Below are positions 32,218 through 42,800 of a stretch of 64,000 nt of DNA, piece after piece. Origin of the DNA: Pachyseris speciosa (Eukaryota; Cnidaria; Anthozoa; Scleractinia; Pachyseridae); NCBI GenBank assembly GCA_016490735.1, contig JAEMWC010000133.1:1-64000 (forward strand). Direction: 5' to 3'. Below the pieces are notes generated by a model. It saw nothing but the letters and a program-made list of their open reading frames with translations, did no database searches and was not told where the DNA came from. The stretch's first letter is position 1; the number at the start of each line of letters is the position of its first letter. The translations under genes and the position numbers were made by a program.

Positions 32218-33900
32218 CGTTTGTCCCTACTAGAAGGCTCTATCAAAGGCATTCAGATCGATAATCAGGAATTAAAAATCGTACAATACGCAGATGACAC
32301 CACTGTTTTCGTGCAGAACAAGGAATCTGTGACACATTTACTTGAGCTTCTAAACGAATTCGGCGCCCAATCTGGACTTGAAATTAATACATCTAAATCT
32401 GAAGCAATGTGGCTGGGACAATGGAGAGAAAATCAAGAAACCCCGTTTGGTTTTAAATGGCCAAAAGATCCTATAAATTCGCTTGGAATCTTCTTCTCGT
32501 ACGACCAAACGAAGCCCGATGAACTTAATTTCGGGGCTAAACTCCGAGAATTAGAGCAAACCCTTAAAGCGTGGGAGAAAAGAAAACTATCGTTGTACGG
32601 GAGAATTAACATCGTTAAAACACTCGGTCTCTCAAAACTGATCTACAACACTTCTGTGCTTAATGTTCCCGATCATTACATAAAACAAATAAACAACATT
32701 GTCTTCAAGTTCATTTGGGAGGGTAAACCAGCCAAAATAAAGAAAAGCACCATTATCGCTGAACGAAACAACGGTGCATTAAAAATGTGTGTTTTTCAAT
32801 CATGGAGAAAGTAATAAAAATTGCATGGGTCGATAGAATTCGGGACCAAACGTTCGTCTCCTGGAAAGTAATTCCAGACCACGGTACAAGGGCATACGGC
32901 AAGTTTGCCTTCTTACTGACCTGCAACTATAATACTGACCTCCTTAACTTAGATAAACTTCCACCTTTTTACAGAACAGTTCTAACCTACTGGCAAGAGT
33001 TCAAGCACTTGTCTAAGAGCAACGCCCGTAATTATAGTTCCGAAATCTTGTGGAATAATTGTAAGATTTTGATCGACAAAAAACCTGTGTTCTATAAGGA
33101 CTGGTACTCAAGCAATATCGTTTACATTAGTGATTTGTGGAACGAAAATAACAATTTTCTTAGCCTTTCGGAATTTAATACAAAGTTCAATCTGAATACG
33201 CCCTTTACTATATACTGTGGTCTGGTCGATGCTATTTTGCTAATCTGGAAGAGGGGCGTAAAAAATCATAATATATCTAACGTAGATGTTTCTCACTCAG
33301 CAATGTCAACAAGAGCTATTTATTCCACAATCCTAGAAACGAAATATGAGCCGCCAACGGCGGAAAGTAGGATTCTGAGACACGGTTTCTCCAAGAATGA
33401 TCTGCATAAGGTCTATAGCTTACCGTTTAAAACCACAAAAGAAGTTAAGCTTCAAATTAATGTTTCAATACAAAATTCTACATAACATACTTCCTACTCA
33501 AGCGAGCTTACATCGAGATGCCATAAAAGACAACGATCTCTGTACCTTTTGCAAAAGCGAGAAGCAAACTCTAAACCACCTTTTAGTCTCTTACAACGAG
33601 ACTGCCTCCTTCTGGAGCCAGTTTCAAACCTGGTGGTACCAAAAATCTAAAGAACATATCTCGTTAAATTTAAGGAAAATCTTGTATGGGTGTTACGAGA
33701 GATCGGCTAAGAGGCAGGCACTAAATTATTGTATTCTTGTTGCAAAATATTATATTTTTGGCGCTGGTGGGCGCGAGGACGGGATACGTTTCCGGGATTT
33801 CCTTCTGCGGCTGCATGAAAAACTAGTCATATTGAAGGAAATTGCTACGGCTGAAAAAACACTTTCAAAGTTCTTCCAAAAGTGGGCTTTTCTTTTCTAA
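32218..33900 (+). pseudogene. Tx1/L1-like LINE, 5'-truncated reverse transcriptase and C-terminus
   Basis: Three frames join into the 3' half of a LINE ORF2. 32218-32814 has the RT catalytic box QYADDTTVF, the thumb and the LSLYGRINIVKTLGLSKLIY region. 32787-33485 carries the connection region. 33397-33900 contains a zinc-knuckle-like CTFCKSEKQTLNHL whose last ligand is lost (YN instead of C). Frameshifts near 32800 and 33480 kill it. An A-rich tail with AATAAT lies at about 34010-34050. The endonuclease and the 5' part of the RT are missing. Confidence 0.85.
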
Positions 33901-34069
33901 TGTTTTTCTTCTTTAAATTTTGATATGTCTTTGATTCAATTGTTACTAAGCTACGTTACGCGCGCTCTACATTGTTCGTGTTTTTCTTGTAATTATTGTA
34001 TCTGTCAAATGAAAATAATAATAATAATAAAAGAAAAAAAAAAAAAGAAGGCATATATACGATCACATA

Positions 34070-34389
34070 ACACCTCTCCTCAAGGAACTCCATTGGCTAC
34101 CTTTTGAACAGTGGATTAAATTTAAAATTCTTCTAATCACATTTAAAGCACTTAACAAGCAAGCTCCAAGTTATATAACTGACCTTCTTATACCCTATAA
34201 ACCTTCAAGATCACTGCGCTCTTCTACCAAAAATCTTTTAACGAAACCTGTGTTCAATCTTAAGTCATATGGTGGCCGGTCTTTTGCGTTGGCTTCAACA
34301 GTACTTTGGAATGACCTTCCACAGTCAATAAAAGATTCGCAATCGGTGGAAACTTTTAAACAGAAATTTAAGAGACATTTATTTTTACA

Positions 34390-34460
<71 letters not shown>
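34070..34460 (+). pseudogene. CR1/L2-like LINE, C-terminal fragment with (ATT)n tail
   Basis: An open frame reads LLKELHWLPFEQWIKFKILL and later LTKPVFNLKSYGGRSFALAS, ending in KQKFKRHLFLH. This is the conserved extreme C-terminus of CR1/L2-type RT proteins. It runs directly into about 68 bp of ATT repeats, the usual 3' end of that LINE group. Everything 5' of this is missing, so it is a severely truncated insertion just after the Tx1-like tail. Confidence 0.8.
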
Positions 34461-34462
<2 letters not shown>

Positions 34463-34825
34463 CAAGTTATGCAGGGTTTGCTCTTACTTAATATTTTCGG
34501 CGAAGTCTTCTCTCTCGCAAACAGAAAAAGCCTGCATCGTTGTTTACTTTTTTTTTTTTTTAGTTCCCGCTTTTGTCCGCTTGCAGTTCGTGTATCGGCT
34601 TTGCTCTTGTACGCTTTAAAAAAAAAAACAAGTTCAGTACTGTTGTTTTAAGTTATTCGGTTCGCCTTTACAAATCTCAAGTAATTTGTTATTTATCATG
34701 GGGAGGCACATGGTTATAAGCTCTGCTTTTTTTGTGTCTCCTTGCCTTATTTTATGTTGCATAATATGTGGTATGTGTAAAATGGCAAAACAAATAAACT
34801 GAAACTTGGTGGTAACGTACACCCT

Positions 34826-35010
34826 ATTTCTACGGTTTATCGTCCTTATCCGAGAAGACTAGAAAGTCTAACCGTTTGTAGATGTCATTACAAAGGAAGC
34901 ACTTTCTCCTCAATTATTTAAAGACCCTGAGTGTTGGTCCGGCCGGGGCTCGAACCCACGACCTCCCGCACGGTAGTCCGGTGCTCTACCACTGAGCTAA
35001 CCGGTCGGCG
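34826..35010 (-). repeat. tRNA-derived SINE
   Basis: Read on the minus strand, a tRNA-like head occupies 35006-34935: A box TTAGCTCAGTGG, B box GGTTCGAGCC, acceptor GACCGGT facing GCCGGAC with one mismatch, anticodon stem degenerate. It is followed by the body containing CCTCAATTATTT and AAACGGTTAGACTTTCTAGT (34826-34925). The body recurs on the plus strand at 3857-3960. The degenerate anticodon arm argues against a working tRNA. Confidence 0.75.
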
Positions 35011-35169
35011 TTTTAAATGGAAATCTCCGCTAAATTTGGGCGGCATAATGCATGCATACATTATGAGATCAGTTTTAGATAAAGACCAATCAGAATTTGC
35101 TCGAACAAAGACCACTATCTGGCTACCAATCACAGTTCTCTCCCAAGATCCTGGGAAAACAGCAGGATA

Positions 35170-35512
35170 CTGGGGGTGCTTACCATTTGTCAGAAAAATC
35201 CGGAAATTTCGGTTTGAAGTCAAATGGTAAGGTAATTTTCCGGAAAATATTTTCGGGAATTGTGGACAACCTCCAGAGGTAGTCTTCTTTTCCCGTTCGG
35301 AACGGAATTTCGGAAAATTACTTACCATTTGACCGAACCGTTCCGTTTCCAGGTCCTTTTGCGCCAGAACGAGTGAGTGCGCATGATGGTACGCCTTGCA
35401 GTAAATGGTAAGCTCCAATCTCATCCGATTGGTCAGTAAATTTGGAAAATCGCTTACCATTATTCAACGGTCATTCCATCCAGATTTTTCTGGCAAATGG
35501 TAAGCACCCCAG
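35170..35512. mobile_element. MITE with CTGGGGGTGCTTACC ends
   Basis: CTGGGGGTGCTTACCATTTG at the left and CAAATGGTAAGCACCCCAG at the right are inverted, continuing with CAGAAAAATC and GATTTTTCTGG. The interior repeats TTACCATTT and TTTCCGGAAA motifs several times. About 340 bp, non-coding. Confidence 0.75.
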
Positions 35513-37843
35513 AACACGATTAGCGACGCTGTTTCGCAGACGTCCCTTTTCCTCGTGCAACAAAGGAAATAGGAGACGTCTGCACGCAGGCTTTGTAGGT
35601 CTAACATGAAACAAAAGAAACTACTAAGAAACGGGGAAATGGAACGTGATTAATGAAGTCAGACAAAATAGACTGAAACGGTAATTTATAGTCATGTGGA
35701 ATTGCAGGCGGGAAATATTTATTTCATTACAAATCTCACTGCATCACTGAAATCTTTCTATCATTACCAGAAACGTGCTAATATGGTCACATATGAGATA
35801 GGCACCTAAAGTACTAAATGGAATAGAATTAAAACAATATTCATATTCTCAGAAGATAACCGAGATCCAACAGTACAGCTATTTCTAGTTGTTCTACGAA
35901 TCGAAATACAAGGGCAATCTCAAACCTCATGCGATATTCACTTGACTTTGACCTTGACCTCGCATGCGACCTTACAGACTGACGTCTCGACCTAAAATAA
36001 AAGTAAACCATGCACACTAGCCCACGTCACATGCATAAATAACTATCTGTTTTACAGTTTTAATCGCATCCACAATGTAGCTTCGAAAAAAGGAAACAAT
36101 CTCGGTTGTGGCATAGTAATTACAATCTTTCCTCTCTTTGCACGTCTTTAGCCTGCAGGAAATGCGGTTAAACGATGCTGTATAAAACAGGTGATAAAAC
36201 GCAACACAAATGCACACATCTCCTTTCACACCTTTGCAGTGCCTTTGTGACGCGTTCAAGACTCGCACAATGCGCGTACCAAAACATCAATAGCCTCCGC
36301 GCAATAGAGTGCGGGGTAATGTTTAGGGTGTTTGTGGATAGTGGGCACTGAGAGGAAAGCGACAAAAATTCCAAAGCATTCTTTTAATTAATAGTTTTAT
36401 ACTGCAAAGTTCTGACCTGTGTTTGTCTTCATGTCTGTCTCTGTCTTCCAATAGCGACGCGCACTAATGACGTCACAAAATTGGAGCCCCCTGGGTGACT
36501 CAGACAAACAAATCGCTTTTCTGTAAGAGGGTGACTTGAAATTATGTCGTTCGCGAGCAGTTCTCTTCCCTCTTTAACCGTTCTGACTGAAGATGACGAT
36601 GTTCCCTTCTCCAGATTTTGAAGAGAACCAGAAGACAACACTGTGGGGCAGTTAAAACGGTGGTTGAAGTGCCGGGGTTTCAAATTGAGTGGAAAATGCG
36701 ATGAACTTGTGTCCGACTGCATCAGAGAATGAAAGAGTGGACATCACCACACGCTTGATCCGAGTATTAAAGGAACCTCCTGAGTTGGGCTAACTGCGGA
36801 AAAATGGCATTTTGCATGTCTCTAAATGTTAAGCTTACATAAATCAGCTGAATGAACGCAGTGAAAATTTTGTGCACATGATTGTTCGATTTTCCTTTCT
36901 GGAAACAGATAAATACATGTAGTCTCTATCTTATCGAAAACTCACATGTTCGACTAGTTTTTGCATTTTTTCCATTGCAGAAGAATCCTTACAAGTCCGA
37001 TAGTTGATGGTATGCAAAGGGCAAACGTGGTCGAGAAAATTAAGCAGAATTTATTTGTGTGATCTTCGCAACGAAGTGTTCCATAACAGCTGGAATCCGC
37101 CCCGGCGATATTATCGTAGCAGAGACTACTCACGACTCTGGGAGCATTGCGAACAAGCCCGAGAGACTTGCTCGCAGGCTACCTTCGCTGTCGGCCGTTA
37201 TAGATTTTCCTAACATGTTAGTTGGTATAGATTCGGCAAAATTCTTGTCGACTAGGTTTTCTATCTTTGCCAGTGGCTCTGGTGTTGTTTTCTGGGGCCT
37301 TTCTCAGTTGGGGCAGACACGCGCATTGTTTGGTGTGAGATTAGCTCAGTGGATCGGAAAATTTAGTAGTGGGACCGTTTTCTCTGGGCCAGTGAAGGGA
37401 ACAAAGAGAAGCTTATGCTTCTGGCACAAATGTATGTATTTCTGGCCGGGAGATGTTTCTCTCTGTAAAGAATTCCCGTGAACAAGCTATTAGCCAACGT
37501 TCGCACTTCCCAATATGTTGCGAAGATTTTGAGAATGGAATAAATACCCAGATTCTTGTCAATATGAGGGATTTTTGGCATTTTTTTGGATACCTCCAGT
37601 CCGTTTTGCACTCACACAAACAGCAGTGTTTGGTGCCCTTCTGTAAAGCAAATACCACGATTTTACCGATTCTTTCGTGTTTTTGTTCAAAAATTGTCAC
37701 TCGCGCCTACACATTTTCCTTTAGCGAACTGCAGTGTTTGTCCGAGTCACGGCGGGGGACTAAAGTGACAAAATCTATTTATAGTAATAGTGCGCGTCGC
37801 TATTGCCACGGTCTGCCACGTGGCTCTGGAGAACACGAAAGAG
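35513..37843. other. Spacer left of the BEL element
   Basis: No host exon could be supported. It contains a broken SAP-domain-like fragment at 36590-36731. The remaining sequence has several short open frames without recognisable domains or coding-like ends. Confidence 0.4.
36590..36731 (+). pseudogene. SAP-domain-like remnant
   Basis: One frame reads DDDVPFSRF, a TGA stop, then EDNTVGQLKRWLKCRGFKLS and CDELVSDCIRE before a terminal TGA. The pattern (TVxxLKxWLxxRGxxxxGxKxxLVxxV) is that of the SAP helix-extended-helix DNA-binding motif. With an internal stop and nothing recognisable after it, this is likely an old piece of a SAP-containing multicopy gene. Confidence 0.5.
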
Positions 37844-38269
37844 TGTCGCGCTCCCAACTCTGTAAGTGGTTAGGGTCAGGATACGCCGCTTTAACCAAGT
37901 GCCACAATTCTTACATTTACTGCGGTTTATTGAACAACCTCGCTGACAATATTTGCTCTCATGACACGTGGTGGGAAAACTACAATCACAATAATCGAAT
38001 ATACAATCAGCTACAGAGAAAAGACTAAGGAAAACGAAACGAAAATAATTACTTACACTGTCCACTTCCTAGCTCGATGGGGTAAGAAAGATCTGGATCA
38101 TTACTTCACTCAGAATAGACGATTATCTTAATCAACGTTCTAATAATACTCCTAAAGCAAGTCTCTGTGGCGTGGCCAAGTGAAGGCTCCGATTACGCGT
38201 AAAATCTTTTTGTTAGTAGGTTAGTAATTAATTAAATGATAGAACGGAAATAGCGTGACGTGCGTTACA
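37844..38269 (-). repeat. BEL/Pao LTR, 3' LTR of the element
   Basis: 426 bp, starting TGTCGCGCTCCC and ending GTGCGTTACA on the plus strand. Reading both by eye, I found no difference from the LTR at 44833-45258. Confidence 0.93.
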
Positions 38270-38316
38270 CTCCTCGCCCAAGGATCAAACTGAGATCCTT
38301 GCTATAACTAATAATG

Positions 38317-39849
38317 TCAGTCGGCCTTAGCGGACGGAGGGTCGTCAGAGGGGACCAATAATACTAGTGAACCGATGGGCCGCTCGTATGTCCTTCTCTG
38401 TCCATCTCTGCAAACCAACACTGACGCCTTCCTCACTCTTCCATCTCCACTCCTTTTCGCTTGTACCACCCTGCCCAATGGCCAGTTGTTCCTGTGGGCT
38501 TCGTCGTCCTTCATCAAGACAACGTCTCCGACACTTAGGTTTCGGCATTCTTGGTTCCACTTTGTCCTTACTTGCAAGTTCTGGAGGTACTCTCGTCTCC
38601 ACCTCGTCCAGAACTGTTCGGCTAGATATTGGACTCTTCTCCATCTCCGTCGGGCGTAGGCATCCTGTGCGATGAACTTGCCTGGGAGAGGACCTAATGG
38701 GCGAGTCTTCTGTGTCAGCAGCATGGATGGTGTTAAGGGTAGTGGCTCGTCAACATCGGACGGAATGGCCGTGATAGGGCGGGAGTTTACTATGGCAGTA
38801 ACCTCAGACATGAAGGTAACGAGCAGCTCGTGGGTCAATCGCTGCGTTCCTACCTCTAGCAGCATGGCATTGAGGATGCGCCGGATTGTGCCTATTTGTC
38901 GCTCCCAAACACCACCGAAATGGGACGCATGAGGTGGGTTGAACTGCCATTTACATCCTTGCTTGGATAGGTATCTCTCCACTGACTCCTTATCCATTTC
39001 TGCCAAGGCTTTGTCCAGCTCGGTCTTCGCACCCACAAAATTGCTACCTCGGTCACACCTTAGAAGGAGAGCAGGTCCTCGCAGGGAAAGGAAGCGCCTC
39101 AGAGCACAAATAAATGAACTGGCATCCATTGTCTCCAGGAGCTCGATGTGGATTGCTCTACTGGTCAGACACGTGAAAACAAGTCCCCAGCGTTTTGAGT
39201 CGGCAACTCCTCCTCTGGTTTTCCTTGTTTGTACTGACCATGGTCCGAATACGTCGAACCCTACGTTGGTGAAGGGGGGCCCAACTTCTGCCCTGTCAGG
39301 GGGTAGATCTGCCATTTTCTGATCCAGTAGGGGACCTCGTAGCTTCTTGCACGTAACGCAAGAACGAATCAGGCCTGAAACGGCCGCGTGACCGCCTACG
39401 AGCCAGTATCCGGCATTTCGCAGTGCTCCATGGGTGATCTGACGACCCTGATGGTGTACTTCTTCATGGTAATGTTGCAATATCAGCTTTGATACGTGGT
39501 GCCGTTTAGGTAAGACCAGTGGGTGCTTCTCATCCGAACTCAGGTTGGTCTGGCGAAGGCGGCCGCCTACTCTCAGTAGTCCGGCATCGTCAACGTAGGG
39601 GTCTAGCCGGTAGAGACTTAACTTTTTCAAAGACTTCTTTCTCGCTTTGGCACCGCTGCGGCCGTCATTGTTTTCCGGGATACTTCGCGACATCACGCCA
39701 AACTCTTTCTCAAAGGCTTCATTCTGGACTGCCTTGATGATAATCGTGGTTGCTTGAGCAATTATTTCGGATGATCGGTGACTGTGATGCTGTGATGGGT
39801 TGTTCTCTGTTTTTCTTTTCTTTAACGACTTCGCCTTTGCTATAAGCAC
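38317..39849 (-). CDS. BEL/Pao integrase region
   Basis: 510 codons on the minus strand, read -1 relative to the upstream gag-pol frame. The order is that of BEL integrase: an H...H/C-x2-C zinc domain (HHVSKLILQHYHEEVHH, then CVTCKKLRG); a DDE core with FDVFGPWSV (first Asp), LLRCDRGSNFVGA (second Asp) and NPPHASHFGGVWERQIGTIR (Glu); and a C-terminal DUF-type tail with VGDVVLMKDDEAHRNNWPLG and a basic region. The same frame is open upstream of 39849, where ERFKRFSSWSSLRQTIA continues the usual BEL junction, so the true product is fused to gag-pol. It would insert the cDNA into host DNA. Confidence 0.9.
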   Translation of the reverse strand: MLIAKAKSLKKRKTENNPSQHHSHRSSEIIAQATTIIIKAVQNEAFEKEFGVMSRSIPENNDGRSGAKARKKSLKKLSLYRLDPYVDDAGLLRVGGRLRQTNLSSDEKHPLVLPKRHHVSKLILQHYHEEVHHQGRQITHGALRNAGYWLVGGHAAVSGLIRSCVTCKKLRGPLLDQKMADLPPDRAEVGPPFTNVGFDVFGPWSVQTRKTRGGVADSKRWGLVFTCLTSRAIHIELLETMDASSFICALRRFLSLRGPALLLRCDRGSNFVGAKTELDKALAEMDKESVERYLSKQGCKWQFNPPHASHFGGVWERQIGTIRRILNAMLLEVGTQRLTHELLVTFMSEVTAIVNSRPITAIPSDVDEPLPLTPSMLLTQKTRPLGPLPGKFIAQDAYARRRWRRVQYLAEQFWTRWRREYLQNLQVRTKWNQECRNLSVGDVVLMKDDEAHRNNWPLGRVVQAKRSGDGRVRKASVLVCRDGQRRTYERPIGSLVLLVPSDDPPSAKAD

Positions 39850-39863
39850 AGCAATGGTCTGTC

Positions 39864-42800
39864 TCAGAGAAGACCAAGATGAAAATCTCTTAAATCTCTC
39901 CGTTCCGAGAGTGGGGACTCCGACAGCATGACACTTGTTGCGCGAGATTTCAGCTCTTTTCGTACTTCCGGGTCGTCTTTAATTAGCTTTGCTTGTTCTT
40001 CGCCACGTGTAGTAGCGTCTTTGGCATTTCGCAGGAACTCGGGACCGTTTATCCAGTCGGACTCCATGAGGCGTTTTGGCTGTAAGCCACGTGTACCCAG
40101 ATCGGCGGGATTGTTGGCACTCTCAACGTACCTCCACTGGTCGGGGGTCGATATCTTGCGAATAATCTGGACGCGATTCGCTACATAGATATGGAATCTC
40201 CTGCTCTCGTTACAGATGTAGCCGAGGACAACCTTAGAGTCGGTGTAGAACACTGCCTTCGATATCGGAATATGTAATTCCTTCGTGACTTTGTCTGCTG
40301 CCTGAACTGCCAGCACGGCTCCACAGAGTTCAAGTCGTGGGATACTGGTGGGGTTGGTTGGCGCGACTTTGGCCTGGCCAAATACAAGGGATACAGCCAT
40401 ATCGCCGGCGCTGTTAAACAGACGGAGGTAAACGGCTGCTCCAATTGCTTTCTGGCTTGCGTCTGAAAATACGTGCAGTTCGGCCCTTATGGAAGGGCCG
40501 AACTCTCTCGGATGATAGCACCGCTGTATGGAGACTTTCTGGAGGTCTGAGAGCCCGTTCTTCCAGCATTGCCATTCACTTGCTAGTCCCTCTGGAAGTG
40601 GGTCGTCCCATCCTAGGGGTTCAGCTGTTGTTGTCCTCTTGCCCATTGCCACTAGCTGTTGGAGCAAGAGCCTCCCCTCCAGAAGGACTGGTGCGGCTAG
40701 TCCGAGGGGGTCGTAAATCGAGTTCACCAGTGCTAGGACTCCACGTCGTGTGAACGGTCTATCGGGCACTGACACCTTGTAGGTGAACGTATCTGACTCC
40801 AAATCCCAAAATACACCGAGGGAGCGCTGAGCTGGCAACTCGTCGTGGCGCAGATCCAAGCTGCGGATGTCACTCGCAAGATCTTCTGTCGGGAAGGCTT
40901 CCATTACGGTCACGGAGTTTGACACCACTTTATGCAGTCTCAGGTTTGCAGTGGCGAGAGCTGCTTGTGTGTCTGACACTAGTTTGATGATCTCGTCTGC
41001 GGTCGGTCGGGAAACCAAACCGTCGTCGACGTAAAAGTTCCTTTGCACGAAATCCTTCACTCCATGATCGAACTCCTCGCCGTCTTCTACTGTTCTTCTC
41101 AGACCATAGGTAGCCACTGCGGGGCTTGGTCCGTTCCCGAACAGGTGGACTGTCATCCTATGCTCCACGATGGGTTTTGAAGGGTCGTTGTCTTTAAACC
41201 ACAAGAAGCGCAGGAAGTCTCGATGCCTTGGTGCCACGTGAAATGAATGGAACATTTGCTCCACGTCGCACATTGCGGCTACATCTTCGCGGCGGAAGCG
41301 CATAAGAACGCCAACTAAACTGTTCGTGAAATCTGGGCCTGTCAGCAGCTCTCGGTTGAGGGAGTGGCCTTGATACTCAGCCGAAGAGTCGAATACCACT
41401 CGAATTTGGCCTGGCTTCTTCGGGTGGTATACTCCAAAATGAGGAAGGTACCATACTTGACCGGAATCTACACAGGGCGAGATTTCTTTATTGGGAACTG
41501 GGACTGCGTGCCCTTTCTCCAGGATCTTTGCCATAAAGTCAACGTAGTCTTTCTCCATCTGTGGTTTGCGTTTTAGAGTACGCAGTAGGCTATTCAGACG
41601 TTTGATTGCATAGCTCTTGTTGTTTGGCATCGATACACTACGTGAGCGGAACGGTAGGGGCATTTCCCAATTTCCGAGTTCGTTCTTGCGGATGCCTTTC
41701 TCCATGATCTCAATAAATCTCCGATCTTCGATTGACAGGCCTGTGTCGTTGTCGTTCCGTGTGACATGGTAGATGTCTTCTGCTGGTCTGTTGTCTTCAC
41801 TGGGCTCTTTGTAGCTTTCTCGGAAGTCGAATGTATTTGGACATCTCACGATCTCGTACTCTGTCTCGGTGCCCTTTCCCGTATGAACTGTATGGACTTG
41901 CCGATTACAGAAGGTTAGGTTGCTACCAAAGGGTATGTCCGCGCTTTCGTTAGTCGTAACACAGGTTCGCTTGGCTTGTACATGGATAGCCCCGTTTGTG
42001 AAGTCTAAGCAGGTCTGGCCAGAGATGGTCCACCCCAACACTAACTTCTGAGCCCATGGTGCTCCTTTTGGGCCATTCTTGAATGCCCTTACTTTTAGGA
42101 GTTCTGGTGCGTCTCTGCCGATTAACAGCTGGACTTTCGCCTCCTTATCGAGAGGGGGTAGCTCTTCGGCAATGCTCGCAAGGTGGGGATACTGCATTGC
42201 GATCTCCGGGGTCGGTATCTCTTCTTTGTCTTGTGGAATGTTGTCGCACTCTATGAGGGTGGGTAATTTCGACGTTCTGCCATGGATGGATCTAATGATC
42301 AGTCCTGTTACTCTCCGGCCGTACTTGACCTCGCTGTCGCTTCCGCAGGTCGAAAGGTAGTACTTCCAGTCAGGACCTTGGGCATTTAGCTTGTCTGCTA
42401 ACTCTGTGCTAATTATTGAGGCGTTACTTTGATCGTCTACGATAGCGTAAATGCGATGGACGTCGTCGGGACGGTCTTCGTTGTAGACATCCACGAGCAC
42501 AATCTTGCTACAGGAGAGTCCGCCCGGATTGCCGTTACATATCCAGGTACATTTGGAATTAATCTTTTCCTCGCTCTTAGTAGGCGTCTCTGTCTCTTTG
42601 GCACTCTCCGTCTTATCTTGGCTATTTAAGTGGAGAATGTCTGGGTGTCGCCCGCTGCCACAGATGCTGCACCTTATTTTCTCTTTGCATTCACTGGCGA
42701 TGTGGTTTGGCGAGAAACAGCGGAAACATAGGCGTTCTTCAAGGACCCACTGTTGTCTTTCTGCGACTGTCATCTTGCCGAAGGCCTTACACTCTTTAGT

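Noticed and set aside
34935..35006. Functional tRNA gene on the minus strand
   Set aside because: The anticodon stem has at least two mismatches, and the sequence continues into a dispersed SINE body also found at 3857.
37059..38028. Overlapping open frames left of the BEL LTR
   Set aside because: No domain, splice pattern or protein-like continuity; several run into the LTR itself.
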